From: SLFH01 sp050486265
GTDB lineage: Bacteria > Planctomycetota > Phycisphaerae > Phycisphaerales > UBA1924
Direction: 5' to 3'
DNA length: 64,000 bases
Assembly (NCBI GenBank): GCA_050486265.1
Contig: JBJHCY010000003.1
Span: 124,001 to 188,000 of the forward strand
In this document: positions 7,994 to 15,992 of the stretch, piece after piece
Numbering within the stretch: the stretch's first letter is position 1
How the letters are laid out: every line of letters starts with the position of its first letter
The notes under the pieces: model-generated
What the model saw: the letters and a program-made list of their open reading frames with translations, nothing else
Database searches by the model: none
Told to the model about the DNA's origin: nothing
Made by a program: the position numbers and the translations under genes

Positions 7994-8028
7994 CCGCGCC
8001 CCGAGCCCTGCTCCCAGCGCCCGGCCAA

Positions 8029-8063
8029 ACCCGACTCTTCGCTTCGCTCAGAGGTCGGCGTCC
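8029..8063 (+). repeat. R4 repeat copy 2
   Basis: ACCCGACTCTTCGCTTCGCT with CAGAGGTCGGCGTCC, ending 19 bp before the -10 box of paralog 2. Confidence 0.8.
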
Positions 8064-8082
8064 GGGGTTTGCTTGTGTTTGC

Positions 8083-8088
8083 TATGCT
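8083..8088 (+). promoter_or_regulatory. -10 element of paralog 2 (TATGCT)
   Basis: TATGCT ends 6 nt before the ATG at 8095. Confidence 0.5.
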
Positions 8089-8094
8089 GGGCTC

Positions 8095-9492
8095 ATGAAT
8101 GAGGGCCGGAGATCGCAATTGAGGGGGGACGGGCTGCCGCCGGGGATGCCGGCGGAGGCGGTGAAGCCGCCGGGGATGCTGCGGCCTCAATACACCGATT
8201 ACTGGATCACCGGGGGCGAGGTGGGGCGTTGGCCGGTCTGGCAGGTCGGCGCGTTTGTTGCGTCGCAGGTGATCGGGATCGGGTTGGTCGCCTGGATACA
8301 GATCGGACAGTTCGGGTGGGGGAATCTCCGTCCGCATCAAGATCAATTCTGGTTCGCGTGGCTCATCGCGATTCTGATTGTTCCCGCGTTGCTTGCGGTC
8401 AGCGTGCTTAGAGCGAGATCGCTATACAGGCGGATGCGAGACCTGCGGCACGCCCGTCATGTCTACTGGACCACGCTGGCGATGCTCTTCATGGTCGTCT
8501 TTGCTTGCTGGTTCTGGATCTCGATGCTGCTCGGGCTTGGCGTCCTGCCTCATCTCGTCGCCCCGATGGCGATCGTGATGGGTGTAGTGGGATTCGTGGC
8601 GCAGTTCTCCGTCGCGCCGCGCGTGGGCGCGACACTCCGTTGCGCTCGCTGCGGCTATCCGTTCGACAACGCCGGCGACTATCTCTGCTCTGAGTGCGGG
8701 AAAGCATGGCTTGCGCCGTCCGGACTTGTGCGGGGCGAGAAGATCAGGCCGAAGCCGCTGCACTACGGGGTGATCGGCGCGTGTGTGCTTCCGGTTGTTT
8801 CGACAGCGTTGCTTCTCGGATTCTCGGGCATGCATCGGTTTACGCCGACGGATCGTTTGATTGCGCAGGCGATCCGATCCCCAACGCAACCGTTCGGGGG
8901 TCCTTGGGGCGAGTTGCAACAGCGAACACTCAGTACCGAGCAGGTATCAAGGATCGCCATCGGATTGAGCGGGCTCGACGCCCAGAATGCGCACCTGCCC
9001 TTGAGGGCTGAACGCTGGCTCACGGCGACCATGGCTTCCGTCGGTGTTTCCGACGAAGCGCTCGAACGCCTGGCGGACAGCATGAAAGAGGTTCGCCTCA
9101 CCGTCCCGGACTCGGCGCGCGTCGGCGAGGAGATCACGATCGATGTGACGGTGACGCAGCGCCATCCGGCGCTGCCTCTTCCCGGCCTCGCCGCGTTCAG
9201 GCGGGTGGACCGCTTCAACGACGAGTCGAGTGAGCATTTCGCTCAAGATTTCGCGTTCTTCAGGCAGAACACGATTTCGATGTCCGGCTTCGGGCCGCCG
9301 AATCGGTTCACGCCGCAGTCGCCTGGCGAGTTCGAGGTCACGATCGAATGGTGGTACTTCCCTACGCGCGCCATCATCCAACCGATCGTCTGGCGCCCCG
9401 ACGGCACGCCCGAGCCGCCGCCCGGCGCGTACGGCGTCGTGCGGCGGAGTTTGACGGGGACGGTGCGTGTGTTGCCCGCTGAAGAGCCTTGA
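8095..9492 (+). CDS. Five-helix membrane protein with zinc ribbon, paralog 2 of 6
   Basis: 465 residues with the cluster's shared plan. Predicted helices are at about 51-70, 86-106, 124-147, 152-172 and 224-243. Zinc-ribbon cysteines are C183, C186, C198 and C201, the same positions as paralog 1 despite a different N-terminus (MNEGRRSQLRGDGLPPGMPA). The C-terminal domain keeps GPWGELQQRTLSTEQVSRI and IVWRPDGTPEPPPGA. The frame is open far upstream through the repeats, but the ATG at 8095 matches the paralogs' spacing and lies 6 nt behind a -10 box. Function unknown; a membrane-anchored metal-binding or protein-binding role is inference. Confidence 0.85.
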   Translation: MNEGRRSQLRGDGLPPGMPAEAVKPPGMLRPQYTDYWITGGEVGRWPVWQVGAFVASQVIGIGLVAWIQIGQFGWGNLRPHQDQFWFAWLIAILIVPALLAVSVLRARSLYRRMRDLRHARHVYWTTLAMLFMVVFACWFWISMLLGLGVLPHLVAPMAIVMGVVGFVAQFSVAPRVGATLRCARCGYPFDNAGDYLCSECGKAWLAPSGLVRGEKIRPKPLHYGVIGACVLPVVSTALLLGFSGMHRFTPTDRLIAQAIRSPTQPFGGPWGELQQRTLSTEQVSRIAIGLSGLDAQNAHLPLRAERWLTATMASVGVSDEALERLADSMKEVRLTVPDSARVGEEITIDVTVTQRHPALPLPGLAAFRRVDRFNDESSEHFAQDFAFFRQNTISMSGFGPPNRFTPQSPGEFEVTIEWWYFPTRAIIQPIVWRPDGTPEPPPGAYGVVRRSLTGTVRVLPAEEP

Positions 9493-9515
9493 GCGAAGCT
9501 TGGGAGGTGGGAAGA

Positions 9516-9540
9516 CCTGGCTCGGCGAGCCGGGCCACCC
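9516..9540. repeat. R2 palindrome copy 4
   Basis: CCTGGCTCGgcgaGCCGGG plus CCACCC, 24 bp past the stop of paralog 2. Confidence 0.8.
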
Positions 9541-9583
9541 GGAGCCCCGAGCGCCCTGCGCCCCGCACCCCGCGCCCAGTTCA

Positions 9584-9618
9584 ACCCGACTCTTCGCTTT
9601 GCTCAGAGGTCGGCGTCC
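9584..9618 (+). repeat. R4 repeat copy 3
   Basis: ACCCGACTCTTCGCTTTGCT with CAGAGGTCGGCGTCC. From here to about 9841 the DNA is nearly identical to about 6421-6660, covering promoter, start and first 50 codons of paralogs 1 and 3. Confidence 0.85.
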
Positions 9619-9659
9619 GAGGATGGAGCTGTGGGGGTCGTGTCGGGCTCCGGATTTGA

Positions 9660-9665
9660 TATCCT
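9660..9665 (+). promoter_or_regulatory. -10 element of paralog 3 (TATCCT)
   Basis: TATCCT ends 6 nt before the ATG at 9672, in the same context as paralog 1. Confidence 0.5.
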
Positions 9666-9671
9666 GGGGCG

Positions 9672-11084
9672 ATGGGCGATTCTCAGAAAGAGGGCGAGCG
9701 GGGCGATACGCAGGAACTGCCGCCGGGTGTCTCGCCGGCGACGGTGCGGAACGCGTCGCGGCTGCCGATGTTTATGCAGGGTTGGGCGACGCGGAACCAC
9801 CGGCGTCGGCATCCGCTCGCGGTGATCGTGATGTGTATCGCGCTCGTCTTGGTTTGGACGATCAGCACATGGATCATGTACCTGGATGACGAGCACTGGC
9901 TGATGTCGCACACCGGCCTGCCCGTGGTCTTCTGCGCGGTGATGGTCGCTCTCTTGGTTGTATCGGTCGTTCTCGGCGTCCGCGCGTCGCGTCGGGTGCT
10001 GCGGACGAGCGGCGAGCTGTTGGTCGCCCGCCAGCGCTATCTCGCTGTCGTCGCCGGATCGCTCTGCGCCGTCTTCGCCGTGCTGCTGTACGCGGCGCTC
10101 GTCATCGGCGGCGACTTTGAACTCCTCGCCATGCATGCGCTGAACGGCCTGGTGATCGCGGGGCTAGGGCTCTTGGTCGTTGTATTCAGCGCGGCCAGGC
10201 GAGGGAGCGAGCTCCGCTGCGCCGGCTGCGGCTATTCCTTCGACCATGAATCGGGCGAGGTCTGCCCGGAGTGCGGGCGCGAGTGGCTCGGGGAGGGCGG
10301 GCTTGTGCGCGGCGGGCGCAGGCGGGGCTGGGCCCTGCCCGCGGCGCTGTTTGCGGTGTTTGTCTTGCCGCCGGTCTCGCTCGGGTTGCTGCTCAGTTTT
10401 ACCGATCCGACCAAGCACATGCCGACCGGATTGGTGATGCGTCTGGCGGAATCGCAGATCGCGCTCTTCGACAATCCATGGCACGAGCTCGGAGATCGCC
10501 AACTGACCGATGAACAGGTCCGGCGGCTCATTGAGAGTTTGATCGATAGGCCATGGGAGCGTCGTTTCCCAGAGGGATCAAACGGGGGCGCGTGGCTTCT
10601 GGAGCAGGCGCGGCTCGGGAGGGCGCCCGGAGATCTGCTCGAGCACATCATCGCGGACATGGTCGAGATCGAGCTCGTTGCGCCCGAGGTCGCGCGGGCG
10701 GGCTCGGAGGTCGAGGTCCGGGTTGAAGTTCGGTCGTTCGCGGACCGCTGGCCAGCGCACAAGCTTCATGTCGCGTTCGGCGGGTACACGATTGGCAGGA
10801 GCACGGCACCGCTGGAGCGAGCCGAGCAGATCCATGTTGTGCACGCGCCGGCGTGGGGTGTGCCGCGCGAGCAGAATCTCGCAGATCCGGTGGTGTTCAC
10901 GCCGGACCGCGCGGGCGAGATGCGGGTCGCGATCGATTGCTGGTTGTTCCTGGATTCGGCGCTGTGGGACGGCGCGATTTCCTGGCGGTTGGACGGCCCG
11001 CCCGATCCGCCGCGATGGGCGAGCGCCAGTCTGCACATCAGGCGGACGGCGACGATCCGTGTGCTGCCTGCTGAAGAGCCGTGA
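9672..11084 (+). CDS. Five-helix membrane protein with zinc ribbon, paralog 3 of 6
   Basis: 470 residues, the closest relative of paralog 1. Residues 12-50 are almost identical, as are the ribbon (C183, C186, C198, C201; CAGCGYSF and CPECGREW) and the basic segment after it. The intervening membrane helices have diverged. The C-terminal domain retains NPWHELGDRQLTDEQVRRL and ISWRLDGPPDPP. Near-identity includes the upstream DNA, so paralogs 1 and 3 share a recently duplicated or converted 5' region. Function unknown. The gene is followed by a 346-bp repeat-filled gap. Confidence 0.85.
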   Translation: MGDSQKEGERGDTQELPPGVSPATVRNASRLPMFMQGWATRNHRRRHPLAVIVMCIALVLVWTISTWIMYLDDEHWLMSHTGLPVVFCAVMVALLVVSVVLGVRASRRVLRTSGELLVARQRYLAVVAGSLCAVFAVLLYAALVIGGDFELLAMHALNGLVIAGLGLLVVVFSAARRGSELRCAGCGYSFDHESGEVCPECGREWLGEGGLVRGGRRRGWALPAALFAVFVLPPVSLGLLLSFTDPTKHMPTGLVMRLAESQIALFDNPWHELGDRQLTDEQVRRLIESLIDRPWERRFPEGSNGGAWLLEQARLGRAPGDLLEHIIADMVEIELVAPEVARAGSEVEVRVEVRSFADRWPAHKLHVAFGGYTIGRSTAPLERAEQIHVVHAPAWGVPREQNLADPVVFTPDRAGEMRVAIDCWLFLDSALWDGAISWRLDGPPDPPRWASASLHIRRTATIRVLPAEEP

Positions 11085-11112
11085 GCAGAGGAGAGGGGGT
11101 AGGTTTGGGAGA

Positions 11113-11340
11113 CACTGGCGGGCGAGCCGCCGGTGCCGCAGTTCTTGGGCGGGTTGGGGATCTGGGGCGGGGTTGACCCGACGCTTCGCGTTGCTCAGGG
11201 GTCGGCGTCTTCGGAGAGGCCGGATGAGGGATGTTCGCCCGGGCGAGACGCCCGGGTCACGGCTTTGCTTCAGCGCCCTGCGCCCTGCTCCCTGCTCCCC
11301 GAACCACCCGACTCTTCGCTGCGCTCAGAGATCGGCGTCC
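11113..11340. repeat. Repeat block: R1, divergent R4, R3 and R4
   Basis: The gap between paralogs 3 and 4 holds no gene. In order it contains an R1 palindrome with one arm change (11113-11135) and a divergent R4 (11176-11209). R3 follows (GATGTTCGCCCGGGCGAGAC to GCCCGGGTCAC, 11230-11260), then GC-rich R5-like sequence and a standard R4 (11306-11340). Confidence 0.8.
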
Positions 11341-11394
11341 AGACCTCGGCCACTCGGTGTCTCGTGAAATCGTCTCCGGGTGATCCCCAATGCG

Positions 11395-11422
11395 TTGCGG
11401 GGTGGAATTGCTCTGGTATCTT
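11395..11422 (+). promoter_or_regulatory. Promoter of paralog 4 (TTGCGG-16-TATCTT)
   Basis: -35 TTGCGG at 11395-11400, a 16-bp spacer, and -10 TATCTT at 11417-11422, ending 8 nt before the ATG at 11431. Confidence 0.5.
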
Positions 11423-11430
11423 GCTTCGCG

Positions 11431-12858
11431 ATGCACATCGATGAGACATCCAGTGCCGCGCCGGAACGCGCGTTCGGTGGCGACGACGAGTGGGCGCTCC
11501 CCGAGGGTGTCTCGCAGGACATGGTCCGCCCGTCGGCGTGGCAGAAGCCGTGGGTGGGTGATCGGCTGCTGACGGCGACGGGGATTTTGGATCTGGCGTG
11601 GGGGCGGATCGCCGCGATCGGGGCGTTGCTGGTCTTCGCCATGATGCTGATGGCGTGGCCGCTGCTGCTCGTCGGGAGCGGGAGCGGGGCGATGCTGTCG
11701 GGGTTCCTGCTGCCCTTGGGCGGGATGCTCGGGGCGTTTGCCGCGGGCGGGGCGGTCGGGCTCTGGCGAGGGCGTCGCGTGTACGGCGCGACCGGCGACA
11801 TCGTCGGGGCGAGGCGGGCGTTCGGCGTCGCGTCCGTCACGGTCTCGATCCTGCTGATGACGGCCCTGCTCTGGGCGGTGATGCTGACCGGGCGATTTCT
11901 GGCGGGGATGCCGGCGTTCGCGTCGTTCTTTGGGTTCTGGTCCGTGTTCGTGCTGGTTGGGCTGCTGACGCCGGTGCGTGTGGGCCCGGAGCTGCGCTGC
12001 GGGCGGTGCGACTACCCGTTCCAGACCTCGCACGGGGCGAACTGCCCCGAGTGCGGGAGCAGGTGGGGCGCGCCGCTCAGCCTCGTGCGCGGAGAACGCA
12101 AGAGCACGAACCTCGCGCTGGTCGCGCTCCTGGCCGCGGCGGTGCTGCCGACGGCGGCGGTCGGCTTCGCCTCGGTCTTCGGCGAGGGTTCGCGCTTCAT
12201 GACGACCGAGAGCCTGCTCCGCCGCGCGATCAACCCCGCCCCGACCGACTTCATCGGCCCGTGGGACGAACTCAACCGGCGCACGCTTACCGAAGAACAA
12301 ACGCTGCGCCTGGCGAGCGGCGTGATGAACTACACGCAGGGCACGAACTTCGTCGCCGCCGACGAGGGCATGCGCTGGCTGGCGGCGAAGATCGTCGCGG
12401 GCGAGATCCCCGGCGACATGGTGCACGATCTTCTCGATCGGCGGCTGTCGCTCTCGCTGCAGACCACGGGCACGCCGGGCGTCGGGACGCCGATGGTGGT
12501 GACCGTCGACGCCCGGGCCTCGGGCGACGGCGGGCGCTCGCTGCACGCGGTTGTTGCGGTGGGGGGGTACCGCGTGGGGGACGATGCGCCGGTGGATCGC
12601 GGGGCGTACTTCATGCCGCTGATTCCGGCGCCGTTCGGGCAGACGATCTCGATGTTGCTCGCGTCGCCTTTGGCGGTGACGCCGGAGGCGCCGGGGGATC
12701 TCGAGGTGCGTTTTGAGTGCTGGGTGTACCTGCTGGACCGGTCGCACCACGGGCGGATCGCGTGGCGCCCCGACGGCGCCCCCGAGCCGCCGCCGGGCGC
12801 GCTGGCGGAGGTGCACAAGGAAGCGACGACGACGCTGCGGGTGGTGTCGGGGCCGTGA
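11431..12858 (+). CDS. Five-helix membrane protein with zinc ribbon, paralog 4 of 6
   Basis: 475 residues. Predicted membrane helices lie at about 59-82, 88-112, 133-153, 163-182 and 226-247. Ribbon cysteines are C190, C193, C205 and C208 (CGRCDYPF, CPECGSRW). The C-terminal domain has GPWDELNRRTLTEEQTLRL and IAWRPDGAPEPPPGA. It is the most diverged N-terminus in the first half of the cluster and has an Asp in place of the Gly after the second Cys. Start chosen at MHIDETSS because it follows a promoter by 8 nt; an in-frame ATG exists at 11380. Function unknown. Confidence 0.83.
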   Translation: MHIDETSSAAPERAFGGDDEWALPEGVSQDMVRPSAWQKPWVGDRLLTATGILDLAWGRIAAIGALLVFAMMLMAWPLLLVGSGSGAMLSGFLLPLGGMLGAFAAGGAVGLWRGRRVYGATGDIVGARRAFGVASVTVSILLMTALLWAVMLTGRFLAGMPAFASFFGFWSVFVLVGLLTPVRVGPELRCGRCDYPFQTSHGANCPECGSRWGAPLSLVRGERKSTNLALVALLAAAVLPTAAVGFASVFGEGSRFMTTESLLRRAINPAPTDFIGPWDELNRRTLTEEQTLRLASGVMNYTQGTNFVAADEGMRWLAAKIVAGEIPGDMVHDLLDRRLSLSLQTTGTPGVGTPMVVTVDARASGDGGRSLHAVVAVGGYRVGDDAPVDRGAYFMPLIPAPFGQTISMLLASPLAVTPEAPGDLEVRFECWVYLLDRSHHGRIAWRPDGAPEPPPGALAEVHKEATTTLRVVSGP

Positions 12859-12876
12859 GGGGCTGAGCAAAGCCCG

Positions 12877-12905
12877 TTGACGGCGGGCGGGCGTTCGGGG
12901 ATACT
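12877..12905 (+). promoter_or_regulatory. Strong sigma-70-type promoter of paralog 5 (TTGACG-17-GATACT)
   Basis: TTGACG (12877-12882), a 17-bp spacer, GATACT (12900-12905). The expected start of transcription falls on or beside the GTG at 12913. This is the clearest leaderless promoter in the window. Confidence 0.65.
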
Positions 12906-12912
12906 CGGCGGC

Positions 12913-14373
12913 GTGGACGAGAAACCATCGCAATCTGTCAACAAGACCGAGTCAGAGGCCCAGGCCGGGATCATCGATCATGTCCCGACGATGCGGGATG
13001 TGCTGGGTGCGATCGAGAAGGATGGGCTTGAAAACCACAAGTGGATCGACCGGGCGGCGCGCCTGCCGTGGTGGGTCGGGGTGCCGGTGTTCGCGAGGCG
13101 GCTCTGGTTTTACCAGGTGATTGTGCTGTTGTTCATCGCTTGCGGCATCCCTTGGGTGATGAAGCAGTTCAACCTCGATCCGATATGGAGTTACAGCGAC
13201 CCCTTCGAGGTCATTCTCGTCAGCTTCGTGATTCTGGTTCCGCCGGCGATCGCGGGGTACATCGGGGGGCGGCGGGCGATCGGTCGCGGCGGGTTCCGGC
13301 GAGAGACACGACGCCTTGCCTTCGAGCACGCGGCATGGACGCTTTGGGGCGGGGGCATGCTGGTCGCGCTGGCCGGTTCGACGGTCCTGGCGCCCGGAGA
13401 TGTCAGCATGCCGATCCTCCTGCTCGCGATGTTCGCAAGTACGCAGGTATGGATGCTCAACACGATCAACCGCAAGGGAACGGCGATCTGCTGCGCGAAT
13501 TGCGGCTACGCAATCACCTTCGACGGCAAGCCGACCTGCACGGAGTGCGGCAAGGTGTGGCTCAGGCCCGACGGGCTGACGCAGGGACGCAAGTTCCGAA
13601 ATGTCTGGGCGATCCGAGCGATCGGGTTGTTCGGCATTGTGTTCATGATCTCCGGGTCGTCGATCGTCGGCCATATGGGCGTCATGATCGGCCCTCGCTG
13701 GGTGATGCCCTCGATCCCGGACGACACGCTCGTCTCCAGAGTCATCCGAAGTCCGAACTCACTCGGCAGCGCCGAGTTCATCGAGCTCTCACGGCGTCAG
13801 CTCTCGGGGGCCCAGGTCGAACGCCTCGCTACGGCACTTCTCGACCCGCAGCGTCCGCAAGGACGCCGAGTGGTTTCTGAGGTCAACTGGCTGCTCGATC
13901 AGGTTGAAGCAGGCACGATGCCCGAACCGCTGCTTGAGCGCCTCGGGCATTCCGTCACGAGAGGCCAGTTCCAGCGGCTGCTGCCCCGGGCGACGGTCGG
14001 TTTCACGCTTTCACCGAGCGTTGCGATCACGCCGCGTTGGGAGCAGATGGGACGGTACGAGACGCTGGTCGCGTTCGCGGGCGCGAGCTACGGGATCGGC
14101 GAGGCGCCGCCGGTGATCGGTTCGGGCGGGACGCCGCTGGGGCGGGAGGCCGAGTTCGTGCGGCTGTCGAGCAACCCGCGGTTCGACCTGGTCTTCCGGG
14201 CGCCCGCGGGCGGCGAGCTTGTGATCCGCGCGGAGTGGTTCGTGGTGCTGATGCCCCCGGCCTCGCCGATCCCGGCGCTTGTGTGGCGTGACGACAACAC
14301 GATCGAGCCTCCGGCGGACGCGGCGCACATCTTCAGGGGGAGCGCCGAGGGTGTTATCCCGATTCTGCCGTAG
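12913..14373 (+). CDS. Five-helix membrane protein with zinc ribbon, paralog 5 of 6
   Basis: 486 residues from the GTG at 12913, chosen because paralog 6 begins with the same GTG-Asp-Glu and because the promoter ends 7 nt earlier. Ribbon cysteines are C194, C197, C209 and C212 (CANCGYAI, CTECGKVW), with an extra Cys at 193. Helices flank the ribbon as in the other paralogs. Paralogs 5 and 6 form a subgroup: both have an N-terminal WIDRAxRxPWWVG motif and an IGGRRA loop. Their last 130 residues are almost identical, with LVWRDDNTIEPPADA replacing the WRxDG ending. Function unknown. Confidence 0.83.
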   Translation: MDEKPSQSVNKTESEAQAGIIDHVPTMRDVLGAIEKDGLENHKWIDRAARLPWWVGVPVFARRLWFYQVIVLLFIACGIPWVMKQFNLDPIWSYSDPFEVILVSFVILVPPAIAGYIGGRRAIGRGGFRRETRRLAFEHAAWTLWGGGMLVALAGSTVLAPGDVSMPILLLAMFASTQVWMLNTINRKGTAICCANCGYAITFDGKPTCTECGKVWLRPDGLTQGRKFRNVWAIRAIGLFGIVFMISGSSIVGHMGVMIGPRWVMPSIPDDTLVSRVIRSPNSLGSAEFIELSRRQLSGAQVERLATALLDPQRPQGRRVVSEVNWLLDQVEAGTMPEPLLERLGHSVTRGQFQRLLPRATVGFTLSPSVAITPRWEQMGRYETLVAFAGASYGIGEAPPVIGSGGTPLGREAEFVRLSSNPRFDLVFRAPAGGELVIRAEWFVVLMPPASPIPALVWRDDNTIEPPADAAHIFRGSAEGVIPILP

Positions 14374-14462
14374 CGCGTGCCGCGAGGGGCTGGCGAAGTT
14401 TCGATCGCCATAGAGTTGCTTGTTGACGATTGATCAACCGAGAAAGGGAGGGCGGGGTCGAG

Positions 14463-15908
14463 GTGGACGAGAATTCTGTACAACCCGAGGCGATCGCCCA
14501 AGATGCAGCGGCAGGCCCGACCCCGACACTCCGGGATATGCTGGACGCGATCGGTCGTGACGAGCTCGACCGCTATCGCTGGATCGATCGCGCCGTGCGG
14601 CGACCGTGGTGGGTGGGGGCGCCGGTCATCGCCTTTCGTGCGTCGCTGGTGTTGGTACCTCTTCTTGTATTGTTGTTTGTCGGGATGCCGCTGGGGTCGA
14701 TGTACATCGATCCGAACACATCGCTCCGCCCCGAGTGGGGTGAGACGCTGATCGCCTTGGCTTTCGTGATTTCTCTGTCGAGCGTCGGCGGCTATATCGG
14801 TGGGAGGAGGGCCGTCAAGGCCGGTCACTTCCGGCGCGAGACGCGGCGTTGGGTCATCGAGCACGCGACTTGGACCGTGTGCATCGGCGTGGGGAGCTTC
14901 TTTCTGATCACGCCTTTGGTTGCGTTGTGGTCTTCGTTCGGAACGATCACGCTGGCGTGCTTTATCGCCGCCGCGATGATGGTGGTCCTGTATGTGCAGA
15001 TCGATCGCCGCGGATCGACCATCTCCTGTGCGTCCTGCGGCTACGCGTACACCCCGGATCCTGCAAGGGTGTGTCACGAGTGCGGTGCTGCGTGGCTCAA
15101 GCACAGAGGGCTTGCGCAGGGCGACAAATTCAGACCCATTGTTCGGGGCCGGGTTCTGATTCTTTGCTTTTGCGGGATGTTCCTTCTCGGTGGCTTCATC
15201 CACGGCGCTGTCGGCTTGTCATTCGCCAGCAGATGGATCTTGCCCTCAATGTCCGACGACGCGCTGGTCTCGCGGATCGCTCGCGCTCCCGACTCGCTGA
15301 GCACTGCTGACTTCATCGAGCTCTCAGGCCGCGAGATGACAGAGCTGCAGATCGAGCGCCTCGCCGAAGCCTTGCTCGACCCTCAGCGGCGGTCGGGGCG
15401 GTGGGCTGTTTCGGAAGTCAACTGGCTGCTCGAACAGCTCGAATCGGGCTCGCTCTCCGATCCTCTGATCGAGCGGTTCGAAAGCGCGGTCGGCCGGGGT
15501 GAAATCCTGCGGCTGCCGCCCAGGGCGACGGTCGGGTTCACGCTTTCGCCGAGCGTTGCGATCACGCCGCGTTGGGAGCAGATGGGGCGGTACGAGACGC
15601 TGATCGCGTTCGCGGGCGCGAGCTACGGGATCGGTGAGGCGCACCCGGTGATCGGTGCTGTCGGGACGCCGCTGGCGCGGGAAGCCGAGTTCGTGCGGCT
15701 GTCGACCAACCCGCGCTTCAACCTGGTTTTCCGGGCGCCCGCGGGCGGCGACCTTGTGATCCGCGCCGAGTGGTTCGTGGTGCTGATGCCCCCGGCCTCG
15801 CCGATGCCGGCGCTTGTGTGGCGCGACGACAACACGATCGAGCCTCCGGCCGACGCGGCGCACATCTTCAGGGGGAGCGCCGAGGGTGTGATCCCGATTG
15901 TGCCCTGA
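14463..15908 (+). CDS. Five-helix membrane protein with zinc ribbon, paralog 6 of 6
   Basis: 481 residues from the GTG at 14463, with GGGAGGG about 12 nt upstream. The alternative TTG at 14430 adds 11 residues. Ribbon cysteines are C189, C192, C204 and C207 (CASCGYAY, CHECGAAW). Shares WIDRAVRRPWWVG, YIGGRRA and the highly conserved 130-residue C-terminus with paralog 5. The N-terminal half is clearly diverged from it, which gives a mosaic pattern typical of gene conversion. Function unknown. This ends the cluster; the next gene belongs to another family. Confidence 0.82.
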   Translation: MDENSVQPEAIAQDAAAGPTPTLRDMLDAIGRDELDRYRWIDRAVRRPWWVGAPVIAFRASLVLVPLLVLLFVGMPLGSMYIDPNTSLRPEWGETLIALAFVISLSSVGGYIGGRRAVKAGHFRRETRRWVIEHATWTVCIGVGSFFLITPLVALWSSFGTITLACFIAAAMMVVLYVQIDRRGSTISCASCGYAYTPDPARVCHECGAAWLKHRGLAQGDKFRPIVRGRVLILCFCGMFLLGGFIHGAVGLSFASRWILPSMSDDALVSRIARAPDSLSTADFIELSGREMTELQIERLAEALLDPQRRSGRWAVSEVNWLLEQLESGSLSDPLIERFESAVGRGEILRLPPRATVGFTLSPSVAITPRWEQMGRYETLIAFAGASYGIGEAHPVIGAVGTPLAREAEFVRLSTNPRFNLVFRAPAGGDLVIRAEWFVVLMPPASPMPALVWRDDNTIEPPADAAHIFRGSAEGVIPIVP

Positions 15909-15927
15909 TCCGGCCCCACTGGTCTTA

Positions 15928-15944
15928 TTGAGACTGGTTCTCAA
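15928..15944. promoter_or_regulatory. Fur-box-like palindrome
   Basis: TTGAGACTGGTTCTCAA: perfect 6-bp arms TTGAGA/TCTCAA around CTGGT, resembling GAGAAT-type Fur/Zur sites. It overlaps the predicted -35 (TTCTCA, 15938-15943) of the next gene, whose -10 TAGCAT is at 15961-15966 with a 17-bp spacer. That position would suit repression. Confidence 0.5.
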
Positions 15945-15992
15945 CACCCTGCGGCCCGCCTAGCATGGCCTCCCTATCCCCCGGAGGCCGCC

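Noticed and set aside
7408..8094. N-terminal extension of zinc-ribbon paralog 2
   Set aside because: The frame overlaps paralog 1's C-terminus and the R2/R4 repeats. The ATG at 8095 fits the paralogs and the -10 box.
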